From positions 1,054,001-1,118,000 of the forward strand of contig NZ_CP024845.1 of assembly GCF_002788215.1 (NCBI RefSeq): a DNA stretch of 64,000 nucleotides, in the 5' to 3' direction. Position 1 is the first letter of the stretch, and each line of letters starts with the position of its first letter. The notes beneath the pieces are model-generated. The model had not been told where the DNA came from. It was given only the letters and a program-made list of their open reading frames with translations, and did no database searches. This DNA is from Halohasta litchfieldiae. GTDB taxonomy: Archaea; Halobacteriota; Halobacteria; Halobacteriales; Haloferacaceae. The translations under genes were made by a program, and so were the position numbers. Below are positions 9,042-18,481 of the stretch, one piece after another.

Positions 9042-11159
9042 ATGGACGCCGACCGCCTTCCAGTCGACCGTCGTACTGTGCTCGCATCGCTCGGTGCAGG
9101 CGGAGCCGCCTCGCTGGCTGGCTGTACAGCCTTCGACTCTGGCGCGGATTCCGGGACAACCGAACTAAGCGACGAGGCGGCCCGCGACCTCGCCGAGCAG
9201 TTTGCCCCGACGCTCTACTTCGATGAGAACGAAAAGTGGTTCCCAACCGATCCCCGGGGCTACGAAAGCCAGCAGGACGGCGAGACCGTCGTCGACGGGT
9301 TCGACGCTTTCGATGGCTACACGAAAGCCGCCACCGACTCCGAGGAGCCGCCGGAGCCGACCATGTTCTACCACGCTGTCGAGTACGACGACTCGCCACT
9401 GGCAGTTGTTCAGTTCTGGTACTACTCGGCGTTCGACCAGTTTACGACCAACTTCCACTGGCACGACTGGGAAGTGCTCCACGCCTTCGTCGACACCGAC
9501 TCGGGCGAGCCACAGCTGTACGTCGCCAGCTCCCACTCCGGACGCGTGCCAAACAACGAGTTTCTGGACCCCGATCCCGACCAGCAGCCACGGATTCTGT
9601 CGGAACTCGGCTCGCATTCGAGTGCGCTGTCGATCAACGACATCGCCGACCGGTTCCAGCGACTCTCGGCAGACGGCACGTTCGCAGATATCACCAACAG
9701 CGCCATCAAAACGCTCGAAGACATCGCAAATATTCCGATTGCTTACGGGCTTCCCAGAGACGAGGGGTCGCGGCTGCCGTATCTGATTCCAGAGCTCGAT
9801 GGCGCACCAATCTACGACCACGACCGACTCCCCTCGGTCGACCGCGAGGATCTGATCACAGATGCCCTCACGGTGAGTTCGTTTGCCGATCTTACATCGC
9901 CACCATCGGATCTCCCAACGCGAGCGACCGGGCTCGTCTTCGGGCACGCGGGCGGTGAGACCAATGATACCGTCGACGTCGAGTACAATCTCGTCTCGAC
10001 CAGCGAGGTCGACCACATCACGGCCTTTACCGGCCCACAGCTGAGCTTCGAGTTCGACGTCCCGCAGTTCGCCGAGGACGCGCTGGCGGGCCACATCACG
10101 ACCACCGGTGTTCCATGGAACCAACCGCGATACGAGGAGCCAGCTGCCGACATCACCGATTCGAACCACCGTGGCACACTGGCCGAGCGGTACGATGTCA
10201 TCGGCGAGCCAGCCTCAGTCAACAGCGTGATTGCCAACATCTCGGAGGCAGTGGCCTCCGACGACGCGCCCGAAGACGAGGGGTTGACAACACAGACGCT
10301 GTCGACCGAAGGAGTTGCGCTGCTCGAAAGCGATCCCGAGGCCGTCCCGACGTTCGGCGGCGTTGCAGTGCTGCAGGACGTGCCGGAGGGCGACCACCGA
10401 CTGACGGTCAACGCCGCTGGTGTCGAGCCACACAGCGAAACGGTCGCGGTCGCAGACAGCGACAGTGGCCCGACCGCCGCCGGTGTCGACGGGCGAATCC
10501 CGGTGGTTGCCCGCGAGAACGCGACGAAATTCGAAGTCGACGCCGAAGGCTCCGACAGCGAGATCACGGATCTCGCCGTCGAGGACGATTTCGCCGGGCG
10601 AATCTACGACGCCCCACTCTCGGGACAGGATGCGGTGTACGTCCATCGCGGCGGGGCCTACACGACAGAGGTCAGGGATAGCGACGACGAAATCGGTGCC
10701 GAGCGCGTCAATCCCACCGACAACGAGGGGGTTCGCATTGAGAACCCGTCGACGGGCAAAGGCTCGCTCGCGGAGTATCTCGCTGATGTGGCCGACGAGA
10801 CGAGTACAGCTGTGGCAGCCGTCGACGAGGAGGGCGATAGCGATTCCGACGACGATGACGACGATACGAACGGAAACGGTGCCAGCGGTGGCGGGTCGGC
10901 AAACGCCGTTCGAGGGCTCTCGCAGGCACTGGCGGCGATTTCCGAGGCTGCCCGCCGGGCTGCCGAACGGGCCGCCGCGGGTGATCGCGGGCAGGCCGAC
11001 CAAAGCCTCGCAAACGTCCAAGATCGCCTCGAACGAGCAGCAACGCGGCTCGCCGAGGCCAGCGACGACCTGCCAGACGACCTCGAAGCCGCAACCGAGC
11101 GTCGACTCGATCAGTCGCGTCGACGCTCCGAGCAGGCACGGGCAGCAGAAAAACTATGA
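9042..11159 (+). CDS. Tat-exported lipoprotein with Vps62-like domain and helical tail
   Basis: The 705-residue product starts with a Tat signal (DRRTVLASLG) and a lipobox LAGC with Cys28, so it is probably anchored outside the membrane. The N-terminal part (PTLYFDENEKWFP, then HWHDWEVLHAFVD) resembles Vps62-type domains, in which a His/Asp-Trp-Glu stretch is the hallmark. The region after about 390 looks like beta-sandwich material. An Asp-rich linker (about 600-615) leads to an Ala/Arg/Glu-rich tail (about 625-705) likely to form a coiled coil. The function is unknown. It is monocistronic and ends 12 bases from the convergent GST gene. Confidence 0.7.
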   Translation: MDADRLPVDRRTVLASLGAGGAASLAGCTAFDSGADSGTTELSDEAARDLAEQFAPTLYFDENEKWFPTDPRGYESQQDGETVVDGFDAFDGYTKAATDSEEPPEPTMFYHAVEYDDSPLAVVQFWYYSAFDQFTTNFHWHDWEVLHAFVDTDSGEPQLYVASSHSGRVPNNEFLDPDPDQQPRILSELGSHSSALSINDIADRFQRLSADGTFADITNSAIKTLEDIANIPIAYGLPRDEGSRLPYLIPELDGAPIYDHDRLPSVDREDLITDALTVSSFADLTSPPSDLPTRATGLVFGHAGGETNDTVDVEYNLVSTSEVDHITAFTGPQLSFEFDVPQFAEDALAGHITTTGVPWNQPRYEEPAADITDSNHRGTLAERYDVIGEPASVNSVIANISEAVASDDAPEDEGLTTQTLSTEGVALLESDPEAVPTFGGVAVLQDVPEGDHRLTVNAAGVEPHSETVAVADSDSGPTAAGVDGRIPVVARENATKFEVDAEGSDSEITDLAVEDDFAGRIYDAPLSGQDAVYVHRGGAYTTEVRDSDDEIGAERVNPTDNEGVRIENPSTGKGSLAEYLADVADETSTAVAAVDEEGDSDSDDDDDDTNGNGASGGGSANAVRGLSQALAAISEAARRAAERAAAGDRGQADQSLANVQDRLERAATRLAEASDDLPDDLEAATERRLDQSRRRSEQARAAEKL

Positions 11160-11171
11160 GTTAGAAAGAGG

Positions 11172-12182
11172 CTACTGTGGGTCCGCGGCGGCTGCGAGTC
11201 GGTCGCGGTCGTGTGGTTCGGAGAAGTCGAGGTCGGGCCCTTGGGCGATGATGCCGTGGGGCGTCACGTCGGGATGGGTTGTGTAGTAGTGTTCCTTGAT
11301 ATGGCTGATGTCGACCGTCTCGGCAACCCCGGGCTGCTGGTAGACATCACGGAGGTAGGGCCAGAGGTTCTCATACTGGTGGATGTACTGCACGTTACAC
11401 ATGAAGTGTGTATGGTAGACGTGATCGAACCGAATGAGGGTCGTAAACATGCAGATGTCGGCCTCGGTCAACTGGTCGCCAGCGAGGAACCGTTGGTCTT
11501 CGAGGACCGAATCCCAGTGGTCGAGGGCGTCGAACAGTTCGTCGACGGCCTCGTCGTAGGGGCCCTGTTTGGTCGCGAATCCGGCCCGGTAGACCCCGTT
11601 GTTGATCGGCTCGTAGATATCGGTGATGATCTCGTCGACCTCCTCGCGGATCGCTTCGGGCGCGAGGTCGACGTCCCGCTCGGCCACGTCGCCGAACCCA
11701 GTCGAGAGCATCCGAATGATTTCGCGTGACTCGTTGTTGACGATGGTCTCTTCTTTCGTGTCCCACAGCACCGGGACGGTCACCCGGCAGGTGGCGTCGG
11801 GGTCGGCCTCGACGTACAGTTCACGGAGATAGTCGCTCCTGTAGAGTTTGTCCTCGGTACACCCCTCCTTCTCGGGGGTGAACTGCCAGCCGTCATCGTC
11901 GCGATAGGGGTCGACTACCGAGATGTCGATGGCGTCTTCAAGTCCCATCAGCGCCCGAATGAGCAGGGTGCGGTGGGCCCACGGACAGGCATAACTCACG
12001 TAGAGGTGGTAGCGACCGGCCTCAGCCTCGAAGCGGTCGTCCGGTTCGGCCTCAATGTGCTCCGGCACGTCGGAGCCAGCAATCCAGTTCCTGAACGGGG
12101 TCGTCTGCCGCTCGAAAGCCCCCTCCTCGTTGGTCGCCTGAAACATGTCGGTTCGCCACTCGCCGTCGACGAGCATATTCAT
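11172..12182 (-). CDS. Glutathione S-transferase family, glutathionyl-hydroquinone reductase type
   Basis: This 336-residue protein has the CPWAHR active-site motif (Cys66) of Xi-class GSTs (YqjG/GHR), which reduce glutathionyl-hydroquinones, and the all-alpha C-terminal domain of that family. Haloarchaea use gamma-glutamylcysteine rather than glutathione, so the thiol partner is probably different; that is an inference. I chose ATG 12182 (MNMLVDGEW) because the frame before it crosses the divergent thi4 promoter and is not family-like. Confidence 0.88.
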   Translation of the reverse strand: MNMLVDGEWRTDMFQATNEEGAFERQTTPFRNWIAGSDVPEHIEAEPDDRFEAEAGRYHLYVSYACPWAHRTLLIRALMGLEDAIDISVVDPYRDDDGWQFTPEKEGCTEDKLYRSDYLRELYVEADPDATCRVTVPVLWDTKEETIVNNESREIIRMLSTGFGDVAERDVDLAPEAIREEVDEIITDIYEPINNGVYRAGFATKQGPYDEAVDELFDALDHWDSVLEDQRFLAGDQLTEADICMFTTLIRFDHVYHTHFMCNVQYIHQYENLWPYLRDVYQQPGVAETVDISHIKEHYYTTHPDVTPHGIIAQGPDLDFSEPHDRDRLAAAADPQ

Positions 12183-12268
12183 TAGTACCGATAGTAGGAG
12201 AGCAGCGCTCAAAAGGGTTGTTCGCGGTTGTGTCAGTGTTACCACTCCGAGAAACCGACCGACCACAA

Positions 12269-12303
12269 ACCACTTGTACCACCGGGAGATATCACTAAGT
12301 GGT
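12269..12303 (+). promoter_or_regulatory. Inverted repeat in front of thi4
   Basis: The arms accactt (12269-12275) and aagtggt (12297-12303) form a 7-base inverted repeat with a 21-base spacer that ends directly at the thi4 ATG. It could be an operator for the ThiN-domain regulator encoded at 20415-21323, or a chance match. No second copy was seen in the window. Confidence 0.3.
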
Positions 12304-13233
12304 ATGACACAGTTCAACGGATTCAGCAGAGCAGGCGAGGCGGAAGTCACGCGAGCGATCACCGAAGAGTTCGCCGACGAGTTCATGGATTACACCGAAA
12401 GCGACGTCATCATCGTCGGTGGCGGTCCCTCGGGGCTGATGGCCGCCAAGGAGCTCGCCGAACAGGGTGTGAAGGTCATGGTCGTCGAGAAAAACAACTA
12501 TCTCGGCGGCGGCTTCTGGCTCGGTGGCTTCCTGATGAACACGCTCACCGTCCGCGAACCGGCCGACGAAGTGCTCGACGAACTCGACGTGCCGCATCAG
12601 GAAAGCGAGGAGGTAGAGGGGCTCCACACCGCCAAAGGCCCCCACGCCTGTTCGGCGCTTATCAACGCGGCCTGCGATGCCGGTGCCAAAATCCAGAACA
12701 TGACCGAGTTCACCGACATCGTCGTTCGAGAGAACCACCGCGTCGCTGGCATTGTCATGAACTGGACGCCAGTCCACGCCCTCCCACGTGAGCTCACGTG
12801 TGTCGACCCAATCGCCGTCGAATCCGAACTCGTTATCGACGCCACCGGCCACGAGGCCGTCGTCGTCTCGAAACTCCAGGAACGTGGCGTCCTCGACGCG
12901 AAAGGAATCAGCCACGCTGAGGAGCACAACACCGGGATGGACCAGAGCGAGGACGGCGAATACGGTGCGCCCGGTCACGACTCGCCGGGCCACGACTCGA
13001 TGTGGATCACCGAGAGCGAAGACGTCGTCGTCGAGGAGACTGGCAAAGTCCACGACGGCGTGATCGCCACCGGTCTTGCCACGGCGACCACCCATGGCCT
13101 GCCGCGGATGGGCCCAACGTTCGGTGCCATGCTGCTGTCCGGCAAGCGCGCTGCCTCCATCGCGCTTGACGAACTCGGCGAAGACGGCTCGGCGGTCGAC
13201 TTCTCGGTCGCCCCGTCGCCTGCTGACGACTAA
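12304..13233 (+). CDS. thi4: Thiamine thiazole synthase Thi4
   Basis: The 309-residue product belongs to the Thi4 family, which builds the adenylated thiazole of thiamine from NAD and glycine. A Rossmann motif VGGGPSGL lies at 38-45. Cys166 in TCVDP sits where yeast and Haloferax Thi4 carry the cysteine that donates sulfur, so this is probably the single-turnover (suicide) type. Methanogen-type enzymes have His there and use sulfide. ATG 12304 begins MTQFNGFS and fits the family. The gene diverges from the GST gene across 121 bases. Confidence 0.95.
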   Translation: MTQFNGFSRAGEAEVTRAITEEFADEFMDYTESDVIIVGGGPSGLMAAKELAEQGVKVMVVEKNNYLGGGFWLGGFLMNTLTVREPADEVLDELDVPHQESEEVEGLHTAKGPHACSALINAACDAGAKIQNMTEFTDIVVRENHRVAGIVMNWTPVHALPRELTCVDPIAVESELVIDATGHEAVVVSKLQERGVLDAKGISHAEEHNTGMDQSEDGEYGAPGHDSPGHDSMWITESEDVVVEETGKVHDGVIATGLATATTHGLPRMGPTFGAMLLSGKRAASIALDELGEDGSAVDFSVAPSPADD

Positions 13234-13315
13234 CTCCCTTCTGCTCCCCCCACGCACTCTCCCTCCCACCTCCCGTTGCCGAACCGCTCTTGTCGACTGC
13301 GAGCCAACGGGCCGT

Positions 13316-13870
13316 ATGTACGTGCTGGGCCACGTCGGCATCTCGCTGCTGTTGTACGCGCCGCTTGCGTGGCTGTTGCTGTCGACTGGCCAGCCAGCGG
13401 TGGCAGCGCTTACCGGACTGCTGATGATCGTGCTCGCGCCACTACCGGATCTCGACACCTACACCGACCGACTCGACCATCGCGGCCCGACCCACACCGT
13501 CTGGTTCGCTCTCGGTGTCGGTCTCGTAACTGCTCTCGTCGCCGGTGTTAGCGCGGTCGCTGGCGGTGCTATCGTCGGGAGTAGCCACTCACTACCACCG
13601 GTTTGGGTGGCTGGTTGGTTCGGCACGGTGTCGACGCTCACGGTGCTGGGCCATCTGGCCGGAGATATGCTCACGCCGATGGGTGTCTGGCCGTTTCGCC
13701 CGCTCTCAGCGTGGCACTATACAGCAGAGTTGACACCGTCGAAAAATCCGCGGGCGAACCGACTCTGTTTCGCGGCTGGCGTCGTGATCCTAACACTGAC
13801 GCTACTTGCGACAGGCAGTCATGAAAGTATACAGCGGGTAGTTGTCGGCTGTTTGGGATGTGGATCGTAA
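13316..13870 (+). CDS. Membrane-bound metal-dependent hydrolase (YdjM/DUF457 type)
   Basis: This 184-residue protein has about four transmembrane segments. It contains the family motifs HVGISLLLYAPLA, PLPDLDTYTDRLDHRGPTHT and GHLAGDMLTPMGV, with His/Asp residues likely to bind metal at the membrane face. The family includes the LexA-regulated E. coli YdjM. Its substrate is unknown. It starts 82 bases after thi4 and reads the same way, but nothing shows a link to thiamine. Confidence 0.85.
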   Translation: MYVLGHVGISLLLYAPLAWLLLSTGQPAVAALTGLLMIVLAPLPDLDTYTDRLDHRGPTHTVWFALGVGLVTALVAGVSAVAGGAIVGSSHSLPPVWVAGWFGTVSTLTVLGHLAGDMLTPMGVWPFRPLSAWHYTAELTPSKNPRANRLCFAAGVVILTLTLLATGSHESIQRVVVGCLGCGS

Positions 13871-14040
13871 CCCCGAGTAGTAACTGAACCCTACTGAAAC
13901 CTCTGTCGACGATTCAGTGACGGTGTCGCCAGCAACGGGGCCCCTCTATACTTACGCAGAATGATGATCGGAAACAATCAAAATGAGATAGATGCGAGGT
14001 CGTATGATCGATACCAGTTACGGTAGATAATACTCTAAAT

Positions 14041-14065
14041 GCCGCTAAAAAGGACTTATAGCGGC
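14041..14065 (+). promoter_or_regulatory. Inverted repeat upstream of sugar ABC operon
   Basis: The arms gccgcta (14041-14047) and tagcggc (14059-14065) are perfectly complementary around an 11-base A/T-rich spacer. They lie about 70 bases before the likely TATA box in the 296-base gap that precedes the operon. It is a candidate operator, perhaps for the GlpR-type regulator downstream, or a small hairpin. The rest of the gap (13871-14166) is A/T-rich and holds no supported gene. Confidence 0.35.
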
Positions 14066-14133
14066 TATAAACGTCATTTTGCGATTATTCAAGATCGCAG
14101 ACGATGATTGTATACGAAAAACAATCCACAGGA

Positions 14134-14140
14134 TTTATTA
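14134..14140 (+). promoter_or_regulatory. TATA box of sugar ABC operon
   Basis: The sequence tttatta lies 27-33 bases before the ATG at 14167. The spacing fits a leaderless transcript and supports that start over the in-frame ATG at 14104. Confidence 0.5.
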
Positions 14141-14166
14141 TGTATGGGTTTAGCATGATTATTTGC

Positions 14167-15465
14167 ATGAAAGATACACACTACAAAACTCGTCGTCGGT
14201 TCATCACCGGCGTGGGAGCGACCGGTGCAGTTGCGCTTGCAGGGTGTACTGATTCCAACGACAGCGGCTCGTCCGGCGCGACAGCGGGCTCCGGATCCGA
14301 ATCGATGGCCGATGAGATCGTGTTCTACAACTCCGGGTCACTGGAGTTCGACCCCGGAACGGAAGCGAACATCGAACGGTTCGAAGAAGAGACCGGAATC
14401 AGCGTGGAGGTCAACGAGGTTCCGTGGAGCAATCTAAAAACCAGCCTCACCACGATCTGGCGGAACGAGGACAACAAGGTCGACGCGTTCAACGGTCCGA
14501 CGTGGTGGCTCGCCGACTTCGTCAGCTCCGGATGGCTCGAACCGCTCGGACTCGGCGATGATCACATGTCCAAGTTCCCGGATTCGCTCACGAATCTGGT
14601 TCAGTTCGACGGTCAGACGTATATGGCCCCGGAGTTCGGCAAATGGGGCAGCTACCTCTACGACCAGCAGTATCTCGAACAACAGGGATTCGAATCACCA
14701 CCGGACACGTGGGACGAGGTGCTCGAACAAGGTGAACAGCTCGCGGGCGACGGCAAGGCGGGCTTCGCGTTCACGTGGTCCGATAAGTCAGTGTTCACGT
14801 TCAAGCAGTTCCTGTATCAGGCGGGCGGGCAGCTGTTCAACGACAGCAACGAACCAACGTTCGTCGAGGAGGGCGTCGAAGTGTTGGAGTTCTTCGACCA
14901 ACTCCGCGAGCGGAACATCATCCCCGACGGCATGTCCAGTCTGGGCGAGGGTGGGATCGGTGACAACTTCGTCGCCGGTCAGTACGCGACGGTCGAATCG
15001 TGGACGCCGCTCGGCTCCCGCGCGATCAGCGAATGGGAAGACGGTCGACTCGGGAGCGCACGACCGCCGAAAGGGCCCGAGTCGCGCGCCACGTTCCAAG
15101 ACACGAACGGGATCAGCGTCTCGGCGTTCTCCGAGCGAAAGGACGCTGCCAAGGAGTTCGCGCGGTTCATGACCACCCGCAGTTCGTCGAAAAACAACAT
15201 GCTCGTCGAAGGGAACCCCAGCGTCGTCCCGGACGTCTACGAGGACGACGAGATTCAGGCAGAGTACCCCTCCGAACTGCTCGATGACATGCGGTTCAAT
15301 CTCGAAAACGCGCAGGGCGAGAACTACATGGCTCAGCCACAGGTCGACGATTACCTCAACGAACAGATCACTCAGGCGTTGCTGGGTAATAAAGAACCCC
15401 GAGCCGCACTCGAAGATGCCTACGCCAACATCGAACGCCTCTACCAAGACATCGGCCTGATCTAA
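14167..15465 (+). CDS. Sugar ABC transporter substrate-binding lipoprotein
   Basis: This 432-residue family 1 solute-binding protein starts with a Tat signal (TRRRFITGVG) and a lipobox LAGC with Cys27, so it is exported folded and lipid-anchored. The mature part (EIVFYNSGSLEFDPG, later YLYDQQYLEQQGFESPPDTWDEVL) is typical of maltose/glycerol-3-phosphate-type binding proteins. It probably captures a sugar or oligosaccharide; which one cannot be told. It is the first gene of the importer operon that runs to 18657. Confidence 0.92.
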   Translation: MKDTHYKTRRRFITGVGATGAVALAGCTDSNDSGSSGATAGSGSESMADEIVFYNSGSLEFDPGTEANIERFEEETGISVEVNEVPWSNLKTSLTTIWRNEDNKVDAFNGPTWWLADFVSSGWLEPLGLGDDHMSKFPDSLTNLVQFDGQTYMAPEFGKWGSYLYDQQYLEQQGFESPPDTWDEVLEQGEQLAGDGKAGFAFTWSDKSVFTFKQFLYQAGGQLFNDSNEPTFVEEGVEVLEFFDQLRERNIIPDGMSSLGEGGIGDNFVAGQYATVESWTPLGSRAISEWEDGRLGSARPPKGPESRATFQDTNGISVSAFSERKDAAKEFARFMTTRSSSKNNMLVEGNPSVVPDVYEDDEIQAEYPSELLDDMRFNLENAQGENYMAQPQVDDYLNEQITQALLGNKEPRAALEDAYANIERLYQDIGLI

Positions 15466-15488
15466 GGGCAAATACTTTTATATTTATT

Positions 15489-16427
15489 ATGTCGGTAGAA
15501 AAAAATGACCTGCGTCGGAAACTCGACAGGCTGTTCGTACCGCTGACCGTTGGGCCGACGCTCATCTGGATAGCGGCGATCATCGTCTACCCGACGGTTA
15601 AGCTGCTTCTCAGTAGCCTGCAGTTCCGGAACCCCGTCACCAGCGAGATGGAGTTCGTCGGGCTTCGGAACTTCCGGCGGCTCCTGTTCGCCCGGGAGGG
15701 AGGCGATGCCGTGTTAGGAGTGTTCAGCCCCAACTTCGTTTCGTTCACGACGAACACGATCGTGTACGTCGGGTTCAGTGTCACTATTTCGTTCCTCCTT
15801 GGGTTGGGTATCGCGATGTTGCTCAACAAGGATCTCACGGGTCGAGGCTGGCTGCGAACCGCAGTCATTGTCCCGTGGATCATGCCCTACGTGATGAGCG
15901 GGCTGATGTGGCGCTGGATGTTCCAGACCGACTACGGGGCACTCAACGCGATTCTCATGCGGATTGGGGTTATCTCGGATAGCATCCCGTTCCTCTCGGA
16001 CGGCACGCTGTCGATGATGGCACTGATCGTCGCGGACGTGTGGGTCTTTACCCCGTTTATTATCATCATCCTGCTGGCCGGGCTACAGAACGTCCCCGAA
16101 CAGCTGTACGATGCCGCCGAAGTCGACGGCGCGAGCCGTTGGTCGCGGTTCTGGAACGTCACCTATCCGTTCCTGAAACCCTCGATACTGGTCGCGCTTA
16201 CCATCCGTATCATCTTCGACATCCGGGCGCTTGATCTGGTGTGGGTGATGACGGGCGGCGGTCCCGGAAAATCCACCGAGGTATGGGCCTCGTGGCTGTA
16301 CCGCACTGCACAGGTGTTCAACGAGCCGGGATCGGGTGCGGCACTCGGTGTCGTCCTGCTGGCTACGACGTTCGCCATCGTGGCTGTCCTCTACAAGATA
16401 TTCGGCGAATCACCCTACCAAGCATGA
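15489..16427 (+). CDS. Sugar ABC transporter permease (MalF/UgpA type)
   Basis: This 312-residue membrane protein has six or so transmembrane helices and the cytoplasmic EAA loop EQLYDAAEVDGASRWSRFW that docks the ATPase. It forms the channel together with the next permease. An A/T-rich stretch (cttttatatttatt) lies just before it, after a 23-base gap from the binding-protein gene. It is too close to be a promoter for this ATG. The stop overlaps the next start (ATGA). Confidence 0.93.
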   Translation: MSVEKNDLRRKLDRLFVPLTVGPTLIWIAAIIVYPTVKLLLSSLQFRNPVTSEMEFVGLRNFRRLLFAREGGDAVLGVFSPNFVSFTTNTIVYVGFSVTISFLLGLGIAMLLNKDLTGRGWLRTAVIVPWIMPYVMSGLMWRWMFQTDYGALNAILMRIGVISDSIPFLSDGTLSMMALIVADVWVFTPFIIIILLAGLQNVPEQLYDAAEVDGASRWSRFWNVTYPFLKPSILVALTIRIIFDIRALDLVWVMTGGGPGKSTEVWASWLYRTAQVFNEPGSGAALGVVLLATTFAIVAVLYKIFGESPYQA

Positions 16428-17344
16428 GCACAGATAAGTCGACACTCAACCGGATCCGGACGTCGCTCGGCATTGACACACAGAACGAATGGCCCACGGT
16501 GGCTCGCGAGCGACTGCTCGCCTACGGGCTGTTGGGCGTCTACATCCTCGTGATATGGTTCCCGATCTACTACATCTTCATCACGAGCATCAAACCGTCC
16601 AGCGAGGTGCTGACGCTGCCGGTCACGTTCATTCCCCAAGAGCCCACGATACAGAATTACGTGGACATCTTCGCGGATCGACCGTTCGAAAGCTACACGT
16701 TCAACAGCCTGATCGTCGCGAGCACGACGACGCTTGTCTGTATCACGCTCGGGACACTCACTGGCTACAGCTTCTCGCGGTTCGACTTCATGGGGAACAA
16801 AGCGCTGCTGCTGTCGATTGTCGGCGCGCGGATGATCCCACCGATTGCGCTCATCGTCCCGTTCTTCCAGATCATGTCGAACCCGCCGCTGATCGGCGCG
16901 ATCACCGGGAGCCTCTACGATACGCGACTCGCGTTGATACTCACGTACACGTTTTTCAACCTCCCGTTTGCGGTGTGGATAATGAAAAACTACTTCGACG
17001 GGGTACCCATGTCGCTCGACGAACAGGCGAAAGTCGACGGCTGTTCGACGTGGGAAGCGTTCGTCAAGATCATCCTGCCGATGGCGAAACCGGGAATCGC
17101 GGCGACCGCGATTCTCACGTTTATTTTCTCGTGGAACGAGTTCGTCTTCGCGCTCGTGCTCACCTCTTCGGAGGTCTCACAGACGCTGCCCATCGCCGTC
17201 TCGCTGTTTGTCGCCGACGACTTCGTCGACTGGGCACATCTGGCGGCCGGCGGCATGATCGCCGCGCTGCCGGGGATTCTCTTCGGGCTGTTCTTCCAGC
17301 GGTACATCGTGAGCGGACTGACACAAGGTGCTGTCAAGGAGTGA
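16424..17344 (+). CDS. Sugar ABC transporter permease (MalG/UgpE type)
   Basis: This 306-residue second channel subunit has the EAA motif EQAKVDGCSTWEAFVKIILP. The start at 16424 overlaps the previous stop by four bases (ATGA), which indicates translational coupling. The N-terminal MSTDKSTLNRIR is cytoplasmic and six transmembrane segments follow. It pairs with the MalF-type subunit as usual for CUT1-family sugar importers. Confidence 0.93.
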   Translation: MSTDKSTLNRIRTSLGIDTQNEWPTVARERLLAYGLLGVYILVIWFPIYYIFITSIKPSSEVLTLPVTFIPQEPTIQNYVDIFADRPFESYTFNSLIVASTTTLVCITLGTLTGYSFSRFDFMGNKALLLSIVGARMIPPIALIVPFFQIMSNPPLIGAITGSLYDTRLALILTYTFFNLPFAVWIMKNYFDGVPMSLDEQAKVDGCSTWEAFVKIILPMAKPGIAATAILTFIFSWNEFVFALVLTSSEVSQTLPIAVSLFVADDFVDWAHLAAGGMIAALPGILFGLFFQRYIVSGLTQGAVKE

Positions 17345-17350
17345 TTCAAC

Positions 17351-18481
17351 ATGGCTAACGTAGACCTCAACGACTTGGTAAAGAAGTTCGACGACGTCAC
17401 CGCGGTCGACGGGATCTCCTTGGAGATCCCCGACGAGAGTTTCACCGTGCTGGTCGGCCCCTCGGGCTGTGGGAAAACAACCACGCTCCGGCTCATCGCC
17501 GGGCTCGAACGCGCGACCGACGGGGAGATCCGCATCGGCGAGACGATGGTGAACGACAGTCGAGCCTACGAGCGGGATATCGCGATGGTGTTCCAGAACT
17601 ACGCGCTGTATCCCCACAAGACCGTTCAGGAAAACATGCGGTTCGGACTCGAACAACATGACACCGAGGAGGACGTGATCCAAGAGCGGGTCGAAGACGC
17701 CGCTGAACTCCTGCAGATCCAAGAGCTGCTGGACCGACGGCCCGCCGAGCTCTCGGGCGGTCAACAGCAGCGTGTCGCTCTCGGGCGTGCTATCGTCCGT
17801 GACCCGGCGGTGTTCCTGATGGACGAACCGCTCAGTAACCTCGACGCGAAGCTCCGCGTCCAGATGCGCGCCGAGCTGAACAAGCTCCACGAGAAACTGT
17901 CGACGACGACAGTGTATGTCACCCACGATCAGGTCGAGGCGATGACGCTGGCCGACCAGATCGCAGTCATGGACGACGGTCAGATCCAGCAGGTCGGCGC
18001 ACCGACGCGCGTCTACAGGAACCCTCGCAACATGTTCGTCGCCGGCTTCCTCGGCTCTCCGAGCATGAATTTCATCGAGGGGAACCTCGAAGAGGCGAAG
18101 ACCGGGAACCTACAGATGGATCTCGGAGCACACACGCACAACATCCCCGACGAGTACGCCGACCGGCTACGGGACCGGCTCGGCGAGGAGGTCATCCTCG
18201 GGATCCGTCCGGAAAACGTGTCGCTGAGCGAAAGCGGGGTCGCGGCGAACGTCCATCCGGGAGTGGTGTCAGTTGTCGAACCACAGGGTGAGAAAACGGT
18301 GCTTGAGGTCGAACTCGAAACCGGGCAGACCATCAAAGCCGCCATCGCCCCCGACATGGCTGTCGAAACGGGAGACGAGGTGAATCTCCGATTTGACCGC
18401 GACTCGCTGCACTACTTCGACCCCGAATCCGGCACGTCGATCATCTACGATCTGAAGACGACGCCGAAGGTAACCCCATGA
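17351..18481 (+). CDS. Sugar ABC transporter ATPase (MalK/UgpC type)
   Basis: The 376-residue ATPase has Walker A GPSGCGKTT (36-44), signature LSGGQQQRVALGRA, Walker B VFLMDEP and the switch His in VTHDQVEA. A C-terminal TOBE/OB regulatory domain (about 240-376, GIRPENV) marks the MalK/UgpC subfamily. It energises the two permeases. It starts 6 bases after the permease stop, and its own stop overlaps the start of a small membrane protein. Confidence 0.95.
   Translation: MANVDLNDLVKKFDDVTAVDGISLEIPDESFTVLVGPSGCGKTTTLRLIAGLERATDGEIRIGETMVNDSRAYERDIAMVFQNYALYPHKTVQENMRFGLEQHDTEEDVIQERVEDAAELLQIQELLDRRPAELSGGQQQRVALGRAIVRDPAVFLMDEPLSNLDAKLRVQMRAELNKLHEKLSTTTVYVTHDQVEAMTLADQIAVMDDGQIQQVGAPTRVYRNPRNMFVAGFLGSPSMNFIEGNLEEAKTGNLQMDLGAHTHNIPDEYADRLRDRLGEEVILGIRPENVSLSESGVAANVHPGVVSVVEPQGEKTVLEVELETGQTIKAAIAPDMAVETGDEVNLRFDRDSLHYFDPESGTSIIYDLKTTPKVTP

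Noticed and set aside
12295-13458. 387-residue open frame on the minus strand
   Set aside because: Shadow of thi4, which has the full family sequence.
15474-15488. A/T-rich box before the MalF-type permease gene
   Set aside because: It is too close to the ATG to serve as its promoter, and the gene follows its operon partner by 23 bases.
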